Assembly (NCBI GenBank): GCA_037013495.1
Contig: CM072810.1
Span: 81,452,449 to 81,516,448, forward strand
Length of the DNA stretch: 64,000 bases
Direction: 5' to 3'
DNA from: Hippophae tibetana
Taxonomy: Eukaryota; Streptophyta; Magnoliopsida; Rosales; Elaeagnaceae
In this document: positions 49,835 through 63,535 of the stretch, piece by piece
How positions within the stretch are numbered: the first letter of the stretch is position 1
Layout of the letters: each line of letters starts with the position of its first letter
The notes under the pieces: model-generated
What the model was told of the DNA's origin: nothing
What the model saw: only the letters and a program-made list of their open reading frames with translations
Databases searched by the model: none
Made by a program: the position numbers and the translations under genes

Positions 49835-50748
49835 GTGTTGTATCGTAAAAAAGAAAATAGCAGGCTTGTGACGGGGAAAGAACTGATATCATTAATGAAA
49901 TTATATTTTAGCACTACATTTGCTTTTCTTTTTGGGGTTCTTGATGGAATGCCCGAATTCGACATATCAAAGGGAGCGTTCATTTTTTGTGGCATCACAA
50001 GTTTAGGGTTTTATGGACCTGTGGATGTTGTTTTCGTTTATGGTTTTGTTTTTGATTTATTTTTGAAACCATCGTATTTTCTTCTTGATCTTTAATTCTA
50101 GGTTTATTCAATACTTCTTCTTCATATAAAAAAAAAAAAGCAAACAAAAGATTTGTTATACTGTTCATAGTATTAAAAAAAGAATTTTTGATAAATTAGA
50201 GTTCCAACTTTAAACGTCCGTAACTTTTAACTCGTGTATCGAAACTACTTTTATAATTTATCAAATCGAAGCTTTTAACGATTCTTATTATCAGGGCATG
50301 ACTTGGCAAATAACCTCATTTTTTGAATCCAAATGAAACTGTATACTACACCTACCGAGGGTTTAAAACATTCGGCTCATATATTCCTTTATTTTGCTTA
50401 GTGTTTTCTTAAAAGCTACTGTAACGGAGATTGAGGGGTCGACCAAAAGTGTGTTAAAAATATTCCAAAGATTCTGAATATCTAAGAAATATTCTCAAGA
50501 TCGTTCAAATATACTCACGATCTTTCCAATGGGATATTTTTGGAATATCAAAGGGAAATATTCATTTTCGGTGCAATTATTATTTTTATTTAATTATGGT
50601 ACTTTTATGTTAAGCTATTTTAATTTTAGTGAATTGTGGAATTTAATAGGTCTTATTTCTCATAAGTATTTTTATGCTATTATTCTTTTGGATAGATTTT
50701 CCACATTGCACAACAAAATAGCCTCATTGAGGTTGCATTACGTCTAAG
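49835..50748 (+). repeat. Satellite monomer m55 (914 bp)
   Basis: The landmark is gtgttgtatcg. F1 is open with gagcgttc and tttttgattt. The A-tract is 12 long. Dyad site is class h. Confidence 0.95.
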
Positions 50749-51663
50749 GTGTTGTATCGTAAAAAAGAAAATAGCAGGCTTGTGACGGGGAAAGAACTGA
50801 TATCATTAATGAAATTATATTTTAGCACTACATTTGCTTTTCTTTTTGGGGTTCTTGATGGAATGCCCGAATTCGACATATCAAAGGGAGCGTTCATTTT
50901 TTGTGGCATCACAAGGTTAGGGTTTTATGGACCTGTGGATGTTGTTTTCGTTTATGGTTTTGTTTTTGATTTATTTTTGAAACCATCGTATTTTCTTCTT
51001 GATCTTTAATTCTAGCTTTATTCAATACTTCTTCTTCATATAAAAAAAAAGAAAGCAAACAAAAGATGGGTTATACTGTTCATAGTATTAAAAAAAGAAT
51101 TTTTGATAAATTAGAGTTCCAACTTTAAACGTCCGTAACTTTTAACTCGTGTATCGAAACTACTCTTATAATATATCAAATCGAAGCTTGTAACGATTCC
51201 TATTATCAGGGCATGGCTTGGGAAAGAACATCATTTTTTGAATCCAAATTAAACTGTATATTTCACCTAATGAGGGTTTAAAACTTTCGTCTCGTATATT
51301 CCTTTATTTTGCTTAGCGTTTTCTTAAAAGCTACTGTAACGGAGATTGAGGGGTCAACCAAAAGTGTGTTTAAAAATATTCCAAAGTTCTGAATATCTAA
51401 CAAATATTCTTAAGATCGTACAAATATACTCACGATCTTTCCAAAGGGATATTTTTGGAATATCAAAGGGAAATATTCATTTTCTGTGCAATTATTATTT
51501 TTATTTAATTATGGGCCTTTTATGTTAAGCTATTTTATTTTTAGTGAATTATGGAATTTAATATGTCTTATTTCTCATAAGTATTTTTATGCTATTATTC
51601 TTTTGGATAGATTTTCCACATTGCACAACAAAATAGCCTCATTGAGGTTGCATTACGTCTAAG
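50749..51663 (+). repeat. Satellite monomer m56 (915 bp)
   Basis: F1 is open, as in m55. ttctagctttattc follows it. The tail is the ttttctgtgc/tatgggcc type. Dyad site is class a. Confidence 0.95.
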
Positions 51664-52575
51664 GTGTTGTACCGTAAAAAAGAAAATAGCAGGCTTGTGA
51701 CGGGGAAAGAACTGATATCATTAATGAAATTATATTTTAGCACTACTTTTGCTTTTCTTTTTGGGGTTCTTGATGGAATGCCCGAATTCGACATATCAAA
51801 GGAAGGGATCATTTTTTATGGCTTCAAAAGGATAGGGTTTTATGGACTTGTGGATGTTGTTTTCGTTTGTGGTTTCGTTTCTTATTTTTTTTGAAACCAT
51901 CTTCTTTTCTTCTTGATCTTTAATTCTATGTTTAATCAATACTTCTTCTTCATAAAAAAAAGATAGCAAACAAAAGATGGGTTATACTATTCATAGTATT
52001 AAAAAAGAACTTTTGATAAATTAGAGTTCCAACTTCAAACGTCCGTAATTTTTTAACTCGTGTATCGAAACTACTATTATAATATATCAAATCGAAGCTT
52101 TTAACGATTCTTATTATCAGGGCATGGCTTGGCAAATAACCTCATTTTTTGAATCCAAATTAAACTGTATACTACACCTACCGAGGGTTTAAAAAATTCG
52201 GCTCATATATTCCTTTATTTTGCATAGTGTTTTCTTAAAAGCTACTGTAACGGAGATTGAGGGGTCGACCAAAAGTGTGTTAAAAAATATTCCAAAGATT
52301 CTGAATATCTAACAAATATTCTCAAGATCGTTCAAATATACTCACGATCTTTCCAAAGGGATATTTTTGGAATATCAAAGGGAAATATTCATTTTCGGTG
52401 CAATTATTATTTTTATTTAATTATGGTACTTTTATGTTAAGCTATTTTAATTTTAGTGAATTGTGGAATTTAATAGGTCTTATTTCTCATAAGTATTTTT
52501 ATGCTATTATTCTTTTGGATAGATTTTCCACATTGCACAACAAAATAGCCTCATTGAGGTTGCATTACGTCTAAG
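51664..52575 (+). repeat. Satellite monomer m57 (912 bp, chimeric)
   Basis: F1 is of the ggcttcaaaagg type, shifted near its end by a lost base (76 codons). From about 51930 it matches m54 rather than m61. Dyad site is class a. Confidence 0.95.
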
Positions 52576-53486
52576 GTGTTGTATCGTAAAAAAGAAAATA
52601 GCAGGCTTGTGACGGGGAAAGAACTGATATCATTAATGAAATTATATTTTAGCACTACATTTGCTTTTCTTTTTGGGGTTCTTGATGGAATGCCCGAATT
52701 CGACATATCAAAGGGAGCGTTCATTTTTTGTGGCATCACAAGTTTAGGGTTTTATGGACCTGTGGATGTTGTTTTCGTTTATGGTTTTGTTTTTGATTTA
52801 TTTTTGAAACCATCGTATTTTCTTCTTGATCTTTAATTCTAGGTTTATTCAATACTTCTTCTTCATATAAAAAAAAAGCAAACAAAAGATTTGTTATACT
52901 GTTCATAGTATTAAAAAAAGAATTTTTGATAAATTAGAGTTCCAACTTTAAACGTCCGTAACTTTTAACTCGTGTATCGAAACTACTTTTATAATTTATC
53001 AAATCGAAGCTTTTAACGATTCTTATTATCAGGGCATGACTTGGCAAATAACCTCATTTTTTGAATCCAAATGAAACTGTATACTACACCTACCGAGGGT
53101 TTAAAACATTCGGCTCATATATTCCTTTATTTTGCTTAGTGTTTTCTTAAAAGCTACTGTAACGGAGATTGAGGGGTCGACCAAAAGTGTGTTAAAAATA
53201 TTCCAAAGATTCTGAATATCTAAGAAATATTCTCAAGATCGTTCAAATATACTCACGATCTTTCCAATGGGATATTTTTGGAATATCAAAGGGAAATATT
53301 CATTTTCGGTGCAATTATTATTTTTATTTAATTATGGTACTTTTATGTTAAGCTATTTTAATTTTAGTGAATTGTGGAATTTAATAGGTCTTATTTCTCA
53401 TAAGTATTTTTATGCTATTATTCTTTTGGATAGATTTTCCACATTGCACAACAAAATAGCCTCATTGAGGTTGCATTACGTCTAAG
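52576..53486 (+). repeat. Satellite monomer m58 (911 bp)
   Basis: Counterpart of m55 (2741 bp earlier). F1 is open. Dyad site is class h. Confidence 0.95.
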
Positions 53487-54399
53487 GTGTTGTATCGTAA
53501 AAAAGAAAATAGCAGGCTTGTGACGGGGAAAGAACTGATATCATTAATGAAATTATATTTTAGCACTACATTTGCTTTTCTTTTTGGGGTTCTTGATGGA
53601 ATGCCCGAATTCGACATATCAAAGGGAGCGTTCATTTTTTGTGGCATCACAAGGTTAGGGTTTTATGGACCTGTGGATGTTGTTTTCGTTTATGGTTTTG
53701 TTTTTGATTTATTTTTGAAACCATCGTATTTTCTTCTTGATCTTTAATTCTAGGTTTATTCAATACTTCTTCTTCATATAAAAAAAAAAGCAAACAAAAG
53801 ATTTGTTATACTGTTCATAGTATTAAAAAAAGAATTTTTGATAAATTAGAGTTCCAACTTTAAACGTCCGTAACTTTTAACTCGTGTATCGAAACTACTT
53901 TTATAATTTATCAAATCGAAGCTTTTAACGATTCTTATTATCAGGGCATGACTTGGCAAATAACCTCATTTTTTGAATCCAAATGAAACTGTATACTACA
54001 CCTACCGAGGGTTTAAAACATTCGGCTCATATATTCCTTTATTTTGCTTAGTGTTTTCTTAAAAGCTACTGTAACGGAGATTGAGGGGTCGACCAAAAGT
54101 GTGTTAAAAAATATTCCAAAGATTCTGAATATCTAAGAAATATTCTCAAGATCGTTCAAATATACTCACGATCTTTCCAATGGGATATTTTTGGAATATC
54201 AAAGGGAAATATTCATTTTCGGTGCAATTATTATTTTTATTTAATTATGGTACTTTTATGTTAAGCTATTTTAATTTTAGTGAATTGTGGAATTTAATAG
54301 GTCTTATTTCTCATAAGTATTTTTATGCTATTATTCTTTTGGATAGATTTTCCACATTGCACAACAAAATAGCCTCATTGAGGTTGCATTACGTCTAAG
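53487..54399 (+). repeat. Satellite monomer m59 (913 bp)
   Basis: Counterpart of m56 in F1, then of m58 in the second half. F1 is open. Two class h sites in a row (m58, m59) mark a 913-bp duplication. Confidence 0.95.
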
Positions 54400-55314
54400 G
54401 TGTTGTATCGTAAAAAAGAAAATAGCAGGCTTGTGACGGGGAAAGAACTGATATCATTAATGAAATTATATTTTAGCACTACATTTGCTTTTCTTTTTGG
54501 GGTTCTTGATGGAATGCCCGAATTCGACATATCAAAGGGAGCGTTCATTTTTTGTGGCATCACAAGGTTAGGGTTTTATGGCCTTGTGGATGTTGTTTTA
54601 GTTTATGGTTTCGTTTTTGATTTATTTTTGAAACCATCGTATTTTCTTCTTGATCTTTAATTCTAGCTTTATTCAATACTTCTTCTTCATATAAAAAAAA
54701 AGAAAGCAAACAAAAGATGGGTTATACTGTTCATAGTATTAAAAAAAGAATTTTTGATAAATTAGAGTTCCAACTTTAAACGTCCGTAACTTTTAACTCG
54801 TGTATCGAAACTACTCTTATAATATATCAAATCGAAGCTTGTAACGATTCCTATTATCAGGGCATGGCTTGGGAAAGAACATCATTTTTTGAATCCAAAT
54901 TAAACTGTATATTTCACCTAATGAGGGTTTAAAACTTTCGTCTCGTATATTCCTTTATTTTGCTTAGCGTTTTCTTAAAAGCTACTGTAACGGAGATTGA
55001 GGGGTCAACCAAAAGTGTGTTTAAAAATATTCCAAAGTTCTGAATATCTAACAAATATTCTTAAGATCGTACAAATATACTCACGATCTTTCCAAAGGGA
55101 TATTTTTGGAATATCAAAGGGAAATATTCATTTTCTGTGCAATTATTATTTTTATTTAATTATGGGCCTTTTATGTTAAGCTATTTTATTTTTAGTGAAT
55201 TATGGAATTTAATATGTCTTATTTCTCATAAGTATTTTTATGCTATTATTCTTTTGGATAGATTTTCCACATTGCACAACAAAATAGCCTCATTGAGGTT
55301 GCATTACGTCTAAG
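54400..55314 (+). repeat. Satellite monomer m60 (915 bp)
   Basis: F1 is open with ggccttgtgg and ttttagttt. The second half copies m56b (offset 3651). Dyad site is class a. Confidence 0.95.
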
Positions 55315-56228
55315 GTGTTGTACCGTAAAAAAGAAAATAGCAGGCTTGTGACGGGGAAAGAACTGATATCATTAATGAAATTATATTTTAGCACTACTTT
55401 TGCTTTTCTTTTTGGGGTTCTTGATGGAATGCCCGAATTCGACATATCAAAGGAAGGGATCATTTTTTATGGCTTCAAAAGGATAGGGTTTTATGGACTT
55501 GTGGATGTTGTTTTCGTTTGTGGTTTCGTTTCTTATTTTTTTTTGAAACCATCTTCTTTTCTTCTTGATCTTTAATTCTATGTTTAATCAATACTTCTTC
55601 TTCATAAAAAAAAAGATAGCAAACAAAAGATGGGTTATACTTTTCATAGTATAAAAAAAAGAACTTTTGATAAATTAGAGCTCCAACTTCAAACGTCCGT
55701 AATTTTTAACTCGTGTATCGAAACTACTATTATAATATATCAAATCGAAGCTTTTAACGATTCTTATTATCAGGGCATGGCTTGGCAAATAACCTCATTT
55801 TTTGAATCCAAATTAAACTGTATACTACACCTACCGAGGGTTTAAAAAATTCGGCTCATATATTCCTTTATTTTGCATAGTGTTTTCTTAAAAGCTACTG
55901 TAACGGAGATTGAGGGGTCGACCAAAAGTGTGTTAAAAAATATTCCAAAGATTCTGAATATCTAACAAATATTCTCAAGATCGTTCAAATATACTCACGA
56001 TCTTTCCAAAGGGATATTTTTGGAATATCAAAGGGAAATATTCATTTTCGGTGCAATTATTATTTTTATTTAATTATGGTACTTTTATGTTAAGCTATTT
56101 TAATTTTAGTGAATTGTGGAATTTAATAGGTCTTATTTCTCATAAGTATTTTTATGCTATTATTCTTTTGGATAGATTTTCCACATTGCACAACAAAATA
56201 GCCTCATTGAGGTTGCATTACGTCTAAG
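55315..56228 (+). repeat. Satellite monomer m61 (914 bp)
   Basis: F1 is open (ggcttcaaaagg type). F2 is open at 55630-55845 with gagctccaac. Repeated in m64. Dyad site is class a. Confidence 0.95.
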
Positions 56229-57141
56229 GTGTTGTATCGTAAAAAAGAAAATAGCAGGCTTGTGACGGGGAAAGAACTGATATCATTAATGAAATTATAT
56301 TTTAGCACTACATTTGCTTTTCTTTTTGGGGTTCTTTATGGAATGCCCGAATTCGACATATCAAAGGGAGCGTTCATTTTTTGTGGCATCACAAGGTTAG
56401 GGTTTTATGGCCTTGTGGATGTTGTTTTCGTTTATGGTTTCGTTTTTGATTTATTTTTGAAACCATCGTATTTTCTTCTTGATCTTTAATTCTAGGTTTA
56501 TTCAATACTTCTTCTTCATATAAAAAAAAAAGCAAAAAAAAGATTTGTTATACTGTTCATAGTAATAAAAAAAGAACTTTTGATAAATTAGAGTTCCAAC
56601 TTTAAACGTCCGTAACTTTTAACTCGTGTATCGAAACTACTTTTATAATATATCAAATCGAAGCTTTTAACGATTCTTATTATCAGGGCATGACTTGGCA
56701 AATAACCTCATTTTTTGAATCCAAATTAAACTGTATACTACACCTACCGAGGGTTTAAAACTTTCGGCTCATATATTTCTTTATTTTGCTTAGTGTTTTC
56801 TTAAAAGCTACTGTAACGGAGATTGAGGGGTCGACCAAAAGTGTGTTAAAAAATATTCCAAAGATTCTGAATATCTAAGAAATATTCTCAAGATCGTTCA
56901 AATATACTCACGATCTTTCCAAAGGGATATTTTTGGAATATCAAAGGGAAATATTCATTTTCGGTGCAATTATTATTTTTATTTTATTATGGTACTTTTA
57001 TGTTAAGCTATTTTATTTTTAGTGAATATTGGAATTTAATAGGTCTTATTTCTCATAAGTATTTTTATGCTATTATTCTTTTGTATAGATTTTCCACATT
57101 GCACAACAAAATAGCCTCATTGAGGTTGCATTACGTCTAAG
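56229..57141 (+). repeat. Satellite monomer m62 (913 bp)
   Basis: F1 is open with gttctttatgg, shared only with m67. atttattttattatgg near 56978 and gaatattgg near 57024 lie in its tail. Dyad site is class a. Confidence 0.95.
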
Positions 57142-58057
57142 GTGTTGTATCGTAAAAAAGAAAATAGCAGGCTTGTGACGGGGAAAGAACTGATATCATT
57201 AATGAAATTATATTTTAGCACTACATTTGCTTTTCTTTTTGGGGTTCTTGATGGAATGCCCGAATTCGACATATCAAAGGGAGCGTTCATTTTTTGTGGC
57301 ATCACAAGGTTAGGGTTTTATGGCCTTGTGGATGTTGTTTTCGTTTATGGTTTCGTTTTTGATTTATTTTTGAAACCATCGTATTTTCTTCTTGATCTTT
57401 AATTCTAGCTTTATTCAATACTTCTTCTTCATATAAAAAAAAAAGAAAGCAAACAAAAGATGGGTTATACTGTTCATAGTATTAAAAAAAGAATTTTTGA
57501 TAAATTAGAGTTCCAACTTTAAACGTCCGTAACTTTTAACTCGTGTATCGAAACTACTCTTATAATATATCAAATCGAAGCTTGTAACGATTCCTTTTAT
57601 CAGGGCATGGCTTGGGAAAGAACATCATTTTTTGAATCCAAATTAAACTGTATATTTCACCTAATGAGGGTTTAAAACTTTCGTCTCGTATATTCCTTTA
57701 TTTTGCTTAGCGTTTTCTTAAAATCTACTGTAACGGAGATTGAGGGGTCAACCAAAAGTGTGTTTAAAAATATTCCAAAGTTCTGAATATCTAACAAATA
57801 TTCTTAAGATCGTACAAATATACTCACGATCTTTCCAAAGGGATATTTTTGGAATATCAAAGGGAAATATTCATTTTCTGTGCAATTATTATTTTTATTT
57901 AATTATGGGCCTTTTATGTTAAGCTATTTTATTTTTAGTGAATTATGGAATTTAATATGTCTTATTTCTCATAAGTATTTTTATGCTATTATTCTTTTGG
58001 ATAGATTTTCCACATTGCACAACAAAATAGCCTCATTGAGGTTGCATTACGTCTAAG
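57142..58057 (+). repeat. Satellite monomer m63 (916 bp)
   Basis: Counterpart of m60 and m68. F1 is open. aaaatctactg is private. Dyad site is class a. Confidence 0.95.
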
Positions 58058-58967
58058 GTGTTGTACCGTAAAAAAGAAAATAGCAGGCTTGTGACGGGGA
58101 AAGAACTGATATCATTAATGAAATTATATTTTAGCACTACTTTTGCTTTTCTTTTTGGGGTTCTTGATGGAATGCCCGAATTCGACATATCAAAGGAAGG
58201 GATCATTTTTTATGGCTTCAAAAGGATAGGGTTTTATGGACTTGTGGATGTTGTTTTCGTTTGTGGTTTCGTTTCTTATTTTTTTTTGAAACCATCTTCT
58301 TTTCTTCTTGATCTTTAATTCTATGTTTAATCAATACTTCTTCTTCATAAAAAAAAAGATAGCAAACAAAAGATGGGTTATACTTTTCATAGTATAAAAA
58401 AAAGAACTTTTGATAAATTAGAGCTCCAACTTCAAACGTCCGTAATTTTTAACTCGTGTATCGAAACTACTATTATAATATATCAAATCGAAGCTTTTAA
58501 CGATTCTTATTATCAGGGCATGGCTTGGCAAATAACCTCATTTTTTGAATCCAAATTAAACTGTATACTACACCTACCGAGGGTTTAAAACATTCGGCTC
58601 ATATATTCCTTTATTTTGCATAGTGTTTTCTTAAAAGCTACTGTAACGGAGATTGAGGGGTCGACCAAGTGTTAAAAAATATTCCAAAGATTCTGAATAT
58701 CTAACAAATATTCTCAAGATCGTTCAAATATACTCACGATCTTTCCAAAGGGATATTTTTGGAATATCAAAGGGAAATATTCATTTTCGGTGCAATTATT
58801 ATTTTTATTTAATTATGGTACTTTTATGTTAAGCTATTTTAATTTTAGTGAATTGTGGAATTTAATAGGTCTTATTTCTCATAAGTATTTTTATGCTATT
58901 ATTCTTTTGGATAGATTTTCCACATTGCACAACAAAATAGCCTCATTGAGGTTGCATTACGTCTAAG
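58058..58967 (+). repeat. Satellite monomer m64 (910 bp)
   Basis: Counterpart of m61 with F1 and F2 (58373-58588) open. Four bases are lost in gtcgaccaagtgtt, shared with m66. Dyad site is class a. Confidence 0.95.
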
Positions 58968-59882
58968 GTGTTGTACCGTAAAAAAGAAAATAGCAGGCTT
59001 GTGACGGGGAAAGAACTGATATCATTAATGAAATTATATTTTAGCACTACTTTTGCTTTTCTTTTTGGGGTTCTTGATGGAATGCCCGAATTCGACATAT
59101 CAAAGGAAGGGATCATTTTTTATGGCTTCAAAAGGATAGGGTTTTATGGACTTGTGGATGTTGTTTTCGTTTATGGTTTCGTTTCTTATTTTTTTTTGAA
59201 ACCATCGTATTTTCTTCTTGATCTTTAATTCTATTTTTAATCAATACTTCTTCTTCATAAAAAAAAAAGATAGCAAACAAAAGATGGGTTATACTGTTCA
59301 TAGTAATAAAAAAAGAACTTTTGATAAATTAGAGTTCCAACTTTAAACTTCCGTAACTTTTAACTCGTGTATCGAAACTACTATAATAATATATCAAATC
59401 GAAGCTTGTAACGATTCCTATTATCAGGGCATGGCTTGGGAAAGAACATCATTTTTTGAATCCAAATTAATCTGTATACTTCACCTACCGAGGGTTTAAA
59501 ACTTTCGGCTCATATATTTCTTTATTTTGCTTAGTGTTTTCTTAAAAGCTACTGTAACGGAGATTGAGGGGTCGACCAAAAGTGTGTTTAAAAATATTCC
59601 AAAGATTCTGAATATCTAACAAATATTCTCAAGATCGTTCAAATATACTCACGATCTTTCCAAAGGGATATTTTTGGAATATCAAAGGGAAATATTCATT
59701 TTCGGTGCAATTATTATTTTTATTTAATTATGGTCCTTTTATGTTAAGCTATTTTATTTTTAGTGAATATTGGAATTTAATAGGTCTTATTTCTCATAAG
59801 TATTTTTATGCTATTATTCTTTTGTATAGATTTTCCACATTGCACAACAAAATAGCCTCATTGAGGTTGCATTACGTCTAAG
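58968..59882 (+). repeat. Satellite monomer m65 (915 bp)
   Basis: F1 is open and mixes the ggcttcaaaagg type at its start with the gtttatgg/ccatcgtat ending. The second half matches m69b (offset about 3653). Dyad site is class a. Confidence 0.95.
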
Positions 59883-60791
59883 GTGTTGTACCGTAAAAAA
59901 GAAAATAGCAGGCTTGTGACGGGGAAAGAACTGATATCATTAATGAAATTATATTTTAGCACTACATTTGCTTTTCTTTTTGGGGTTCTTGATGGAATGC
60001 CCGAATTCGACATATCAAAGGGAGCGTTCATTTTTTGTGGCATCACAAGGTTAGGGTTTTATGGCCTTGTGGATGTTGTTTTCGTTTATGGTTTTGTTTT
60101 TGATTTATTTTTGAAACCATCGTATTTTCTTCTTGATCTTTAATTCTAGGTTTATTCAATACTTCTTCTTCATATAAAAAAAAAAGCAAACAAAAGATTT
60201 GTTATACTGTTCATAGTATTAAAAAAAGAATTTTTGATAAATTAGAGTTCCAACTTTAAACGTCCGTAACTTTTAACTCGTGTATCGAAACTACTTTTAT
60301 AATTTATCAAATCGAAGCTTTTAACGATTCTTATTATCAGGGCATGGCTTGGCAAATAACCTCATTTTTTGAATCCAAATTAAACTGTATACTACACCTA
60401 CCGAGGGTTTAAAACATTCGGCTCATATATTCCTTTATTTTGCATAGTGTTTTCTTAAAAGCTACTGTAACGGAGATTGAGGGGTCGACCAAGTGTTAAA
60501 AAATATTCCAAAGATTCTGAATATCTAACAAATATTCTCAAGATCGTTCAAATATACTCACGATCTTTCCAAAGGGATATTTTTGGAATATCAAAGGGAA
60601 ATATTCATTTTCGGTGCAATTATTATTTTTATTTAATTATGGTACTTTTATGTTAAGCTATTTTAATTTTAGTGAATTGTGGAATTTAATAGGTCTTATT
60701 TCTCATAAGTATTTTTATGCTATTATTCTTTTGGATAGATTTTCCACATTGCACAACAAAATAGCCTCATTGAGGTTGCATTACGTCTAAG
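59883..60791 (+). repeat. Satellite monomer m66 (909 bp)
   Basis: F1 is open. It carries the same 4-bp loss after GTCGACC as m64. Dyad site is class a. Confidence 0.95.
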
Positions 60792-61704
60792 GTGTTGTAT
60801 CATAAAAAAGAAAATAGCAGGCTTGTGACGGGGAAAGAACTGATATCATTAATGAAATTATATTTTAGCACTACATTTGCTTTTCTTTTTGGGGTTCTTT
60901 ATGGAATGCCCGAATTCGACATATCAAAGGGAGCGTTCATTTTTTGTGGCATCACAAGGTTAGGGTTTTATGGCCTTGTGGATGTTGTTTTCGTTTATGG
61001 TTTCGTTTTTGATTTATTTTTGAAACCATCGTATTTTCTTCTTGATCTTTAATTCTAGGTTTATTCAATACTTCTTCTTCATATAAAAAAAAAAGCAAAC
61101 AAAAGATTTGTTATACTGTTCATAGTATTAAAAAAAGAATTTTTGATAAATTAGAGTTCCAACTTTAAACGTCCGTAACTTTTAACTCGTGTATCGAAAC
61201 TACTTTTATAATATATCAAATCGAAGCTTTTAACGATTCTTATTATCAGGGCATGACTTGGCAAATAACCTCATTTTTTGAATCCAAATTAAACTGTATA
61301 CTACACCTACCGAGGGTTTAAAACATTCGGCTCATATATTCCTTTATTTTGCTTAGTGTTTTCTTAAAAGCTACTGTAACGGAGATTGAGGGGTCGACCA
61401 AAAGTGTGTTAAAAAATATTCCAAAGATTCTGAATATCTAAGAAATATTCTCAAGATCGTTCAAATATACTCACGATCTTTCCAATGGGATATTTTTGGA
61501 ATATCAAAGGGAAATATTCATTTTCGGTGCAATTATTATTTTTATTTAATTATGGTACTTTTATGTTAAGCTATTTTAATTTTAGTGAATTGTGGAATTT
61601 AATAGGTCTTATTTCTCATAAGTATTTTTATGCTATTATTCTTTTGGATAGATTTTCCACATTGCACAACAAAATAGCCTCATTGAGGTTGCATTACGTC
61701 TAAG
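60792..61704 (+). repeat. Satellite monomer m67 (913 bp)
   Basis: Counterpart of m62 in F1 (gttctttatgg, here with gtatcataaaa). Its tail has the class h site and open F3 (61485-61703). Confidence 0.95.
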
Positions 61705-62620
61705 GTGTTGTATCGTAAAAAAGAAAATAGCAGGCTTGTGACGGGGAAAGAACTGATATCATTAATGAAATTATATTTTAGCACTACATTTGCTTTTCTT
61801 TTTGGGGTTCTTGATGGAATGCCCGAATTCGACATATCAAAGGGAGCGTTCATTTTTTGTGGCATCACAAGGTTAGGGTTTTATGGCCTTGTGGATGTTG
61901 TTTTCGTTTATGGTTTCGTTTTTGATTTATTTTTGAAACCATCGTATTTTCTTCTTGATCTTTAATTCTAGCTTTATTCAATACTTCTTCTTCATATAAA
62001 AAAAAAAGAAAGCAAACAAAAGATGGGTTATACTGTTCATAGTATTAAAAAAAGAATTTTTGATAAATTAGAGTTCCAACTTTAAACGTCCGTAACTTTT
62101 AACTCGTGTATCGAAACTACTCTTATAATATATCAAATCGAAGCTTGTAACGATTCCTATTATCAGGGCATGGCTTGGGAAAGAACATCATTTTTTGAAT
62201 CCAAATTAAACTGTATATTTCACCTAATGAGGGTTTAAAACTTTCGTCTCGTATATTCCTTTATTTTGCTTAGCGTTTTCTTAAAAGCTACTGTAACGGA
62301 GATTGGGGGGTCAACCAAAAGTGTGTTTAAAAATATTCCAAAGTTCTGAATATCTAACAAATATTCTTAAGATCGTACAAATATACTCACGATCTTTCCA
62401 AAGGGATATTTTTGGAATATCAAAGGGAAATATTCATTTTCTGTGCAATTATTATTTTTATTTAATTATGGGCCTTTTATGTTAAGCTATTTTATTTTTA
62501 GTGAATTATGGAATTTAATATGTCTTATTTCTCATAAGTATTTTTATGCTATTATTCTTTTGGATAGATTTTCCACATTGCACAACAAAATAGCCTCATT
62601 GAGGTTGCATTACGTCTAAG
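61705..62620 (+). repeat. Satellite monomer m68 (916 bp)
   Basis: Counterpart of m63, 4563 bp earlier. F1 is open. ggagattgggggg is private. Dyad site is class a. Confidence 0.95.
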
Positions 62621-63535
62621 GTGTTGTACCGTAAAAAAGAAAATAGCAGGCTTGTGACGGGGAAAGAACTGATATCATTAATGAAATTATATTTTAGCAC
62701 TACTTTTGCTTTTCTTTTTGGGGTTCTTGATGGAATGCCCGAATTCGACATATCAAAGGAAGGGATCATTTTTTATGGCTTCAAAAGGATAGGGTTTTAT
62801 GGACTTGTGGATGTTGTTTTCGTTTGTGGTTTCGTTTCTTATTTTTTTTTGAAACCATCGTATTTTCTTCTTGATCTTTAATTCTATGTTTAATCAATAC
62901 TTCTTCTTCATAAAAAAAAAAGATAGCAAACAAAAGATGGGTTATACTGTTCATAGTAATAAAAAAAGAACTTTTGATAAATTAGAGTTCCAACTTTAAA
63001 CTTCCGTAACTTTTAACTCGTGTATCGAAACTACTATTATAATATATCAAATCGAAGCTTGTCACGATTCCTATTATCAGGGCATGGCTTGGGAAAGAAC
63101 ATCATTTTTTGAATCCCAATTAAACTGTATATTTCACCTAACGAGGGTTTAAAACTTTCGGCTCATATATTTCTTTATTTTGCTTAGTGTTTTCTTAAAA
63201 GCTACTGTAACGGAGATTGAGGGGTCGACCAAAAGTGTGTTTAAAAATATTCCAAAGATTCTGAATATCTAACAAATATTCTCAAGATCGTTCAAATATA
63301 CTCACGATCTTTCCAAAGGGATATTTTTGGAATATCAAAGGGAAATATTCATTTTCGGTGCAATTATTATTTTTATTTAATTATGGTCCTTTTATGTTAA
63401 GCTATTTTATTTTTAGTGAATATTGGAATTTAATAGGTCTTATTTCTCATAAGTATTTTTATGCTATTATTCTTTTGTATAGATTTTCCACATTGCACAA
63501 CAAAATAGCCTCATTGAGGTTGCATTACGTCTAAG
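62621..63535 (+). repeat. Satellite monomer m69 (915 bp)
   Basis: ggcttcaaaagg type with F1 open. The second half matches m65b, with gtcacgattcc private. Dyad site is class a. Confidence 0.95.
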
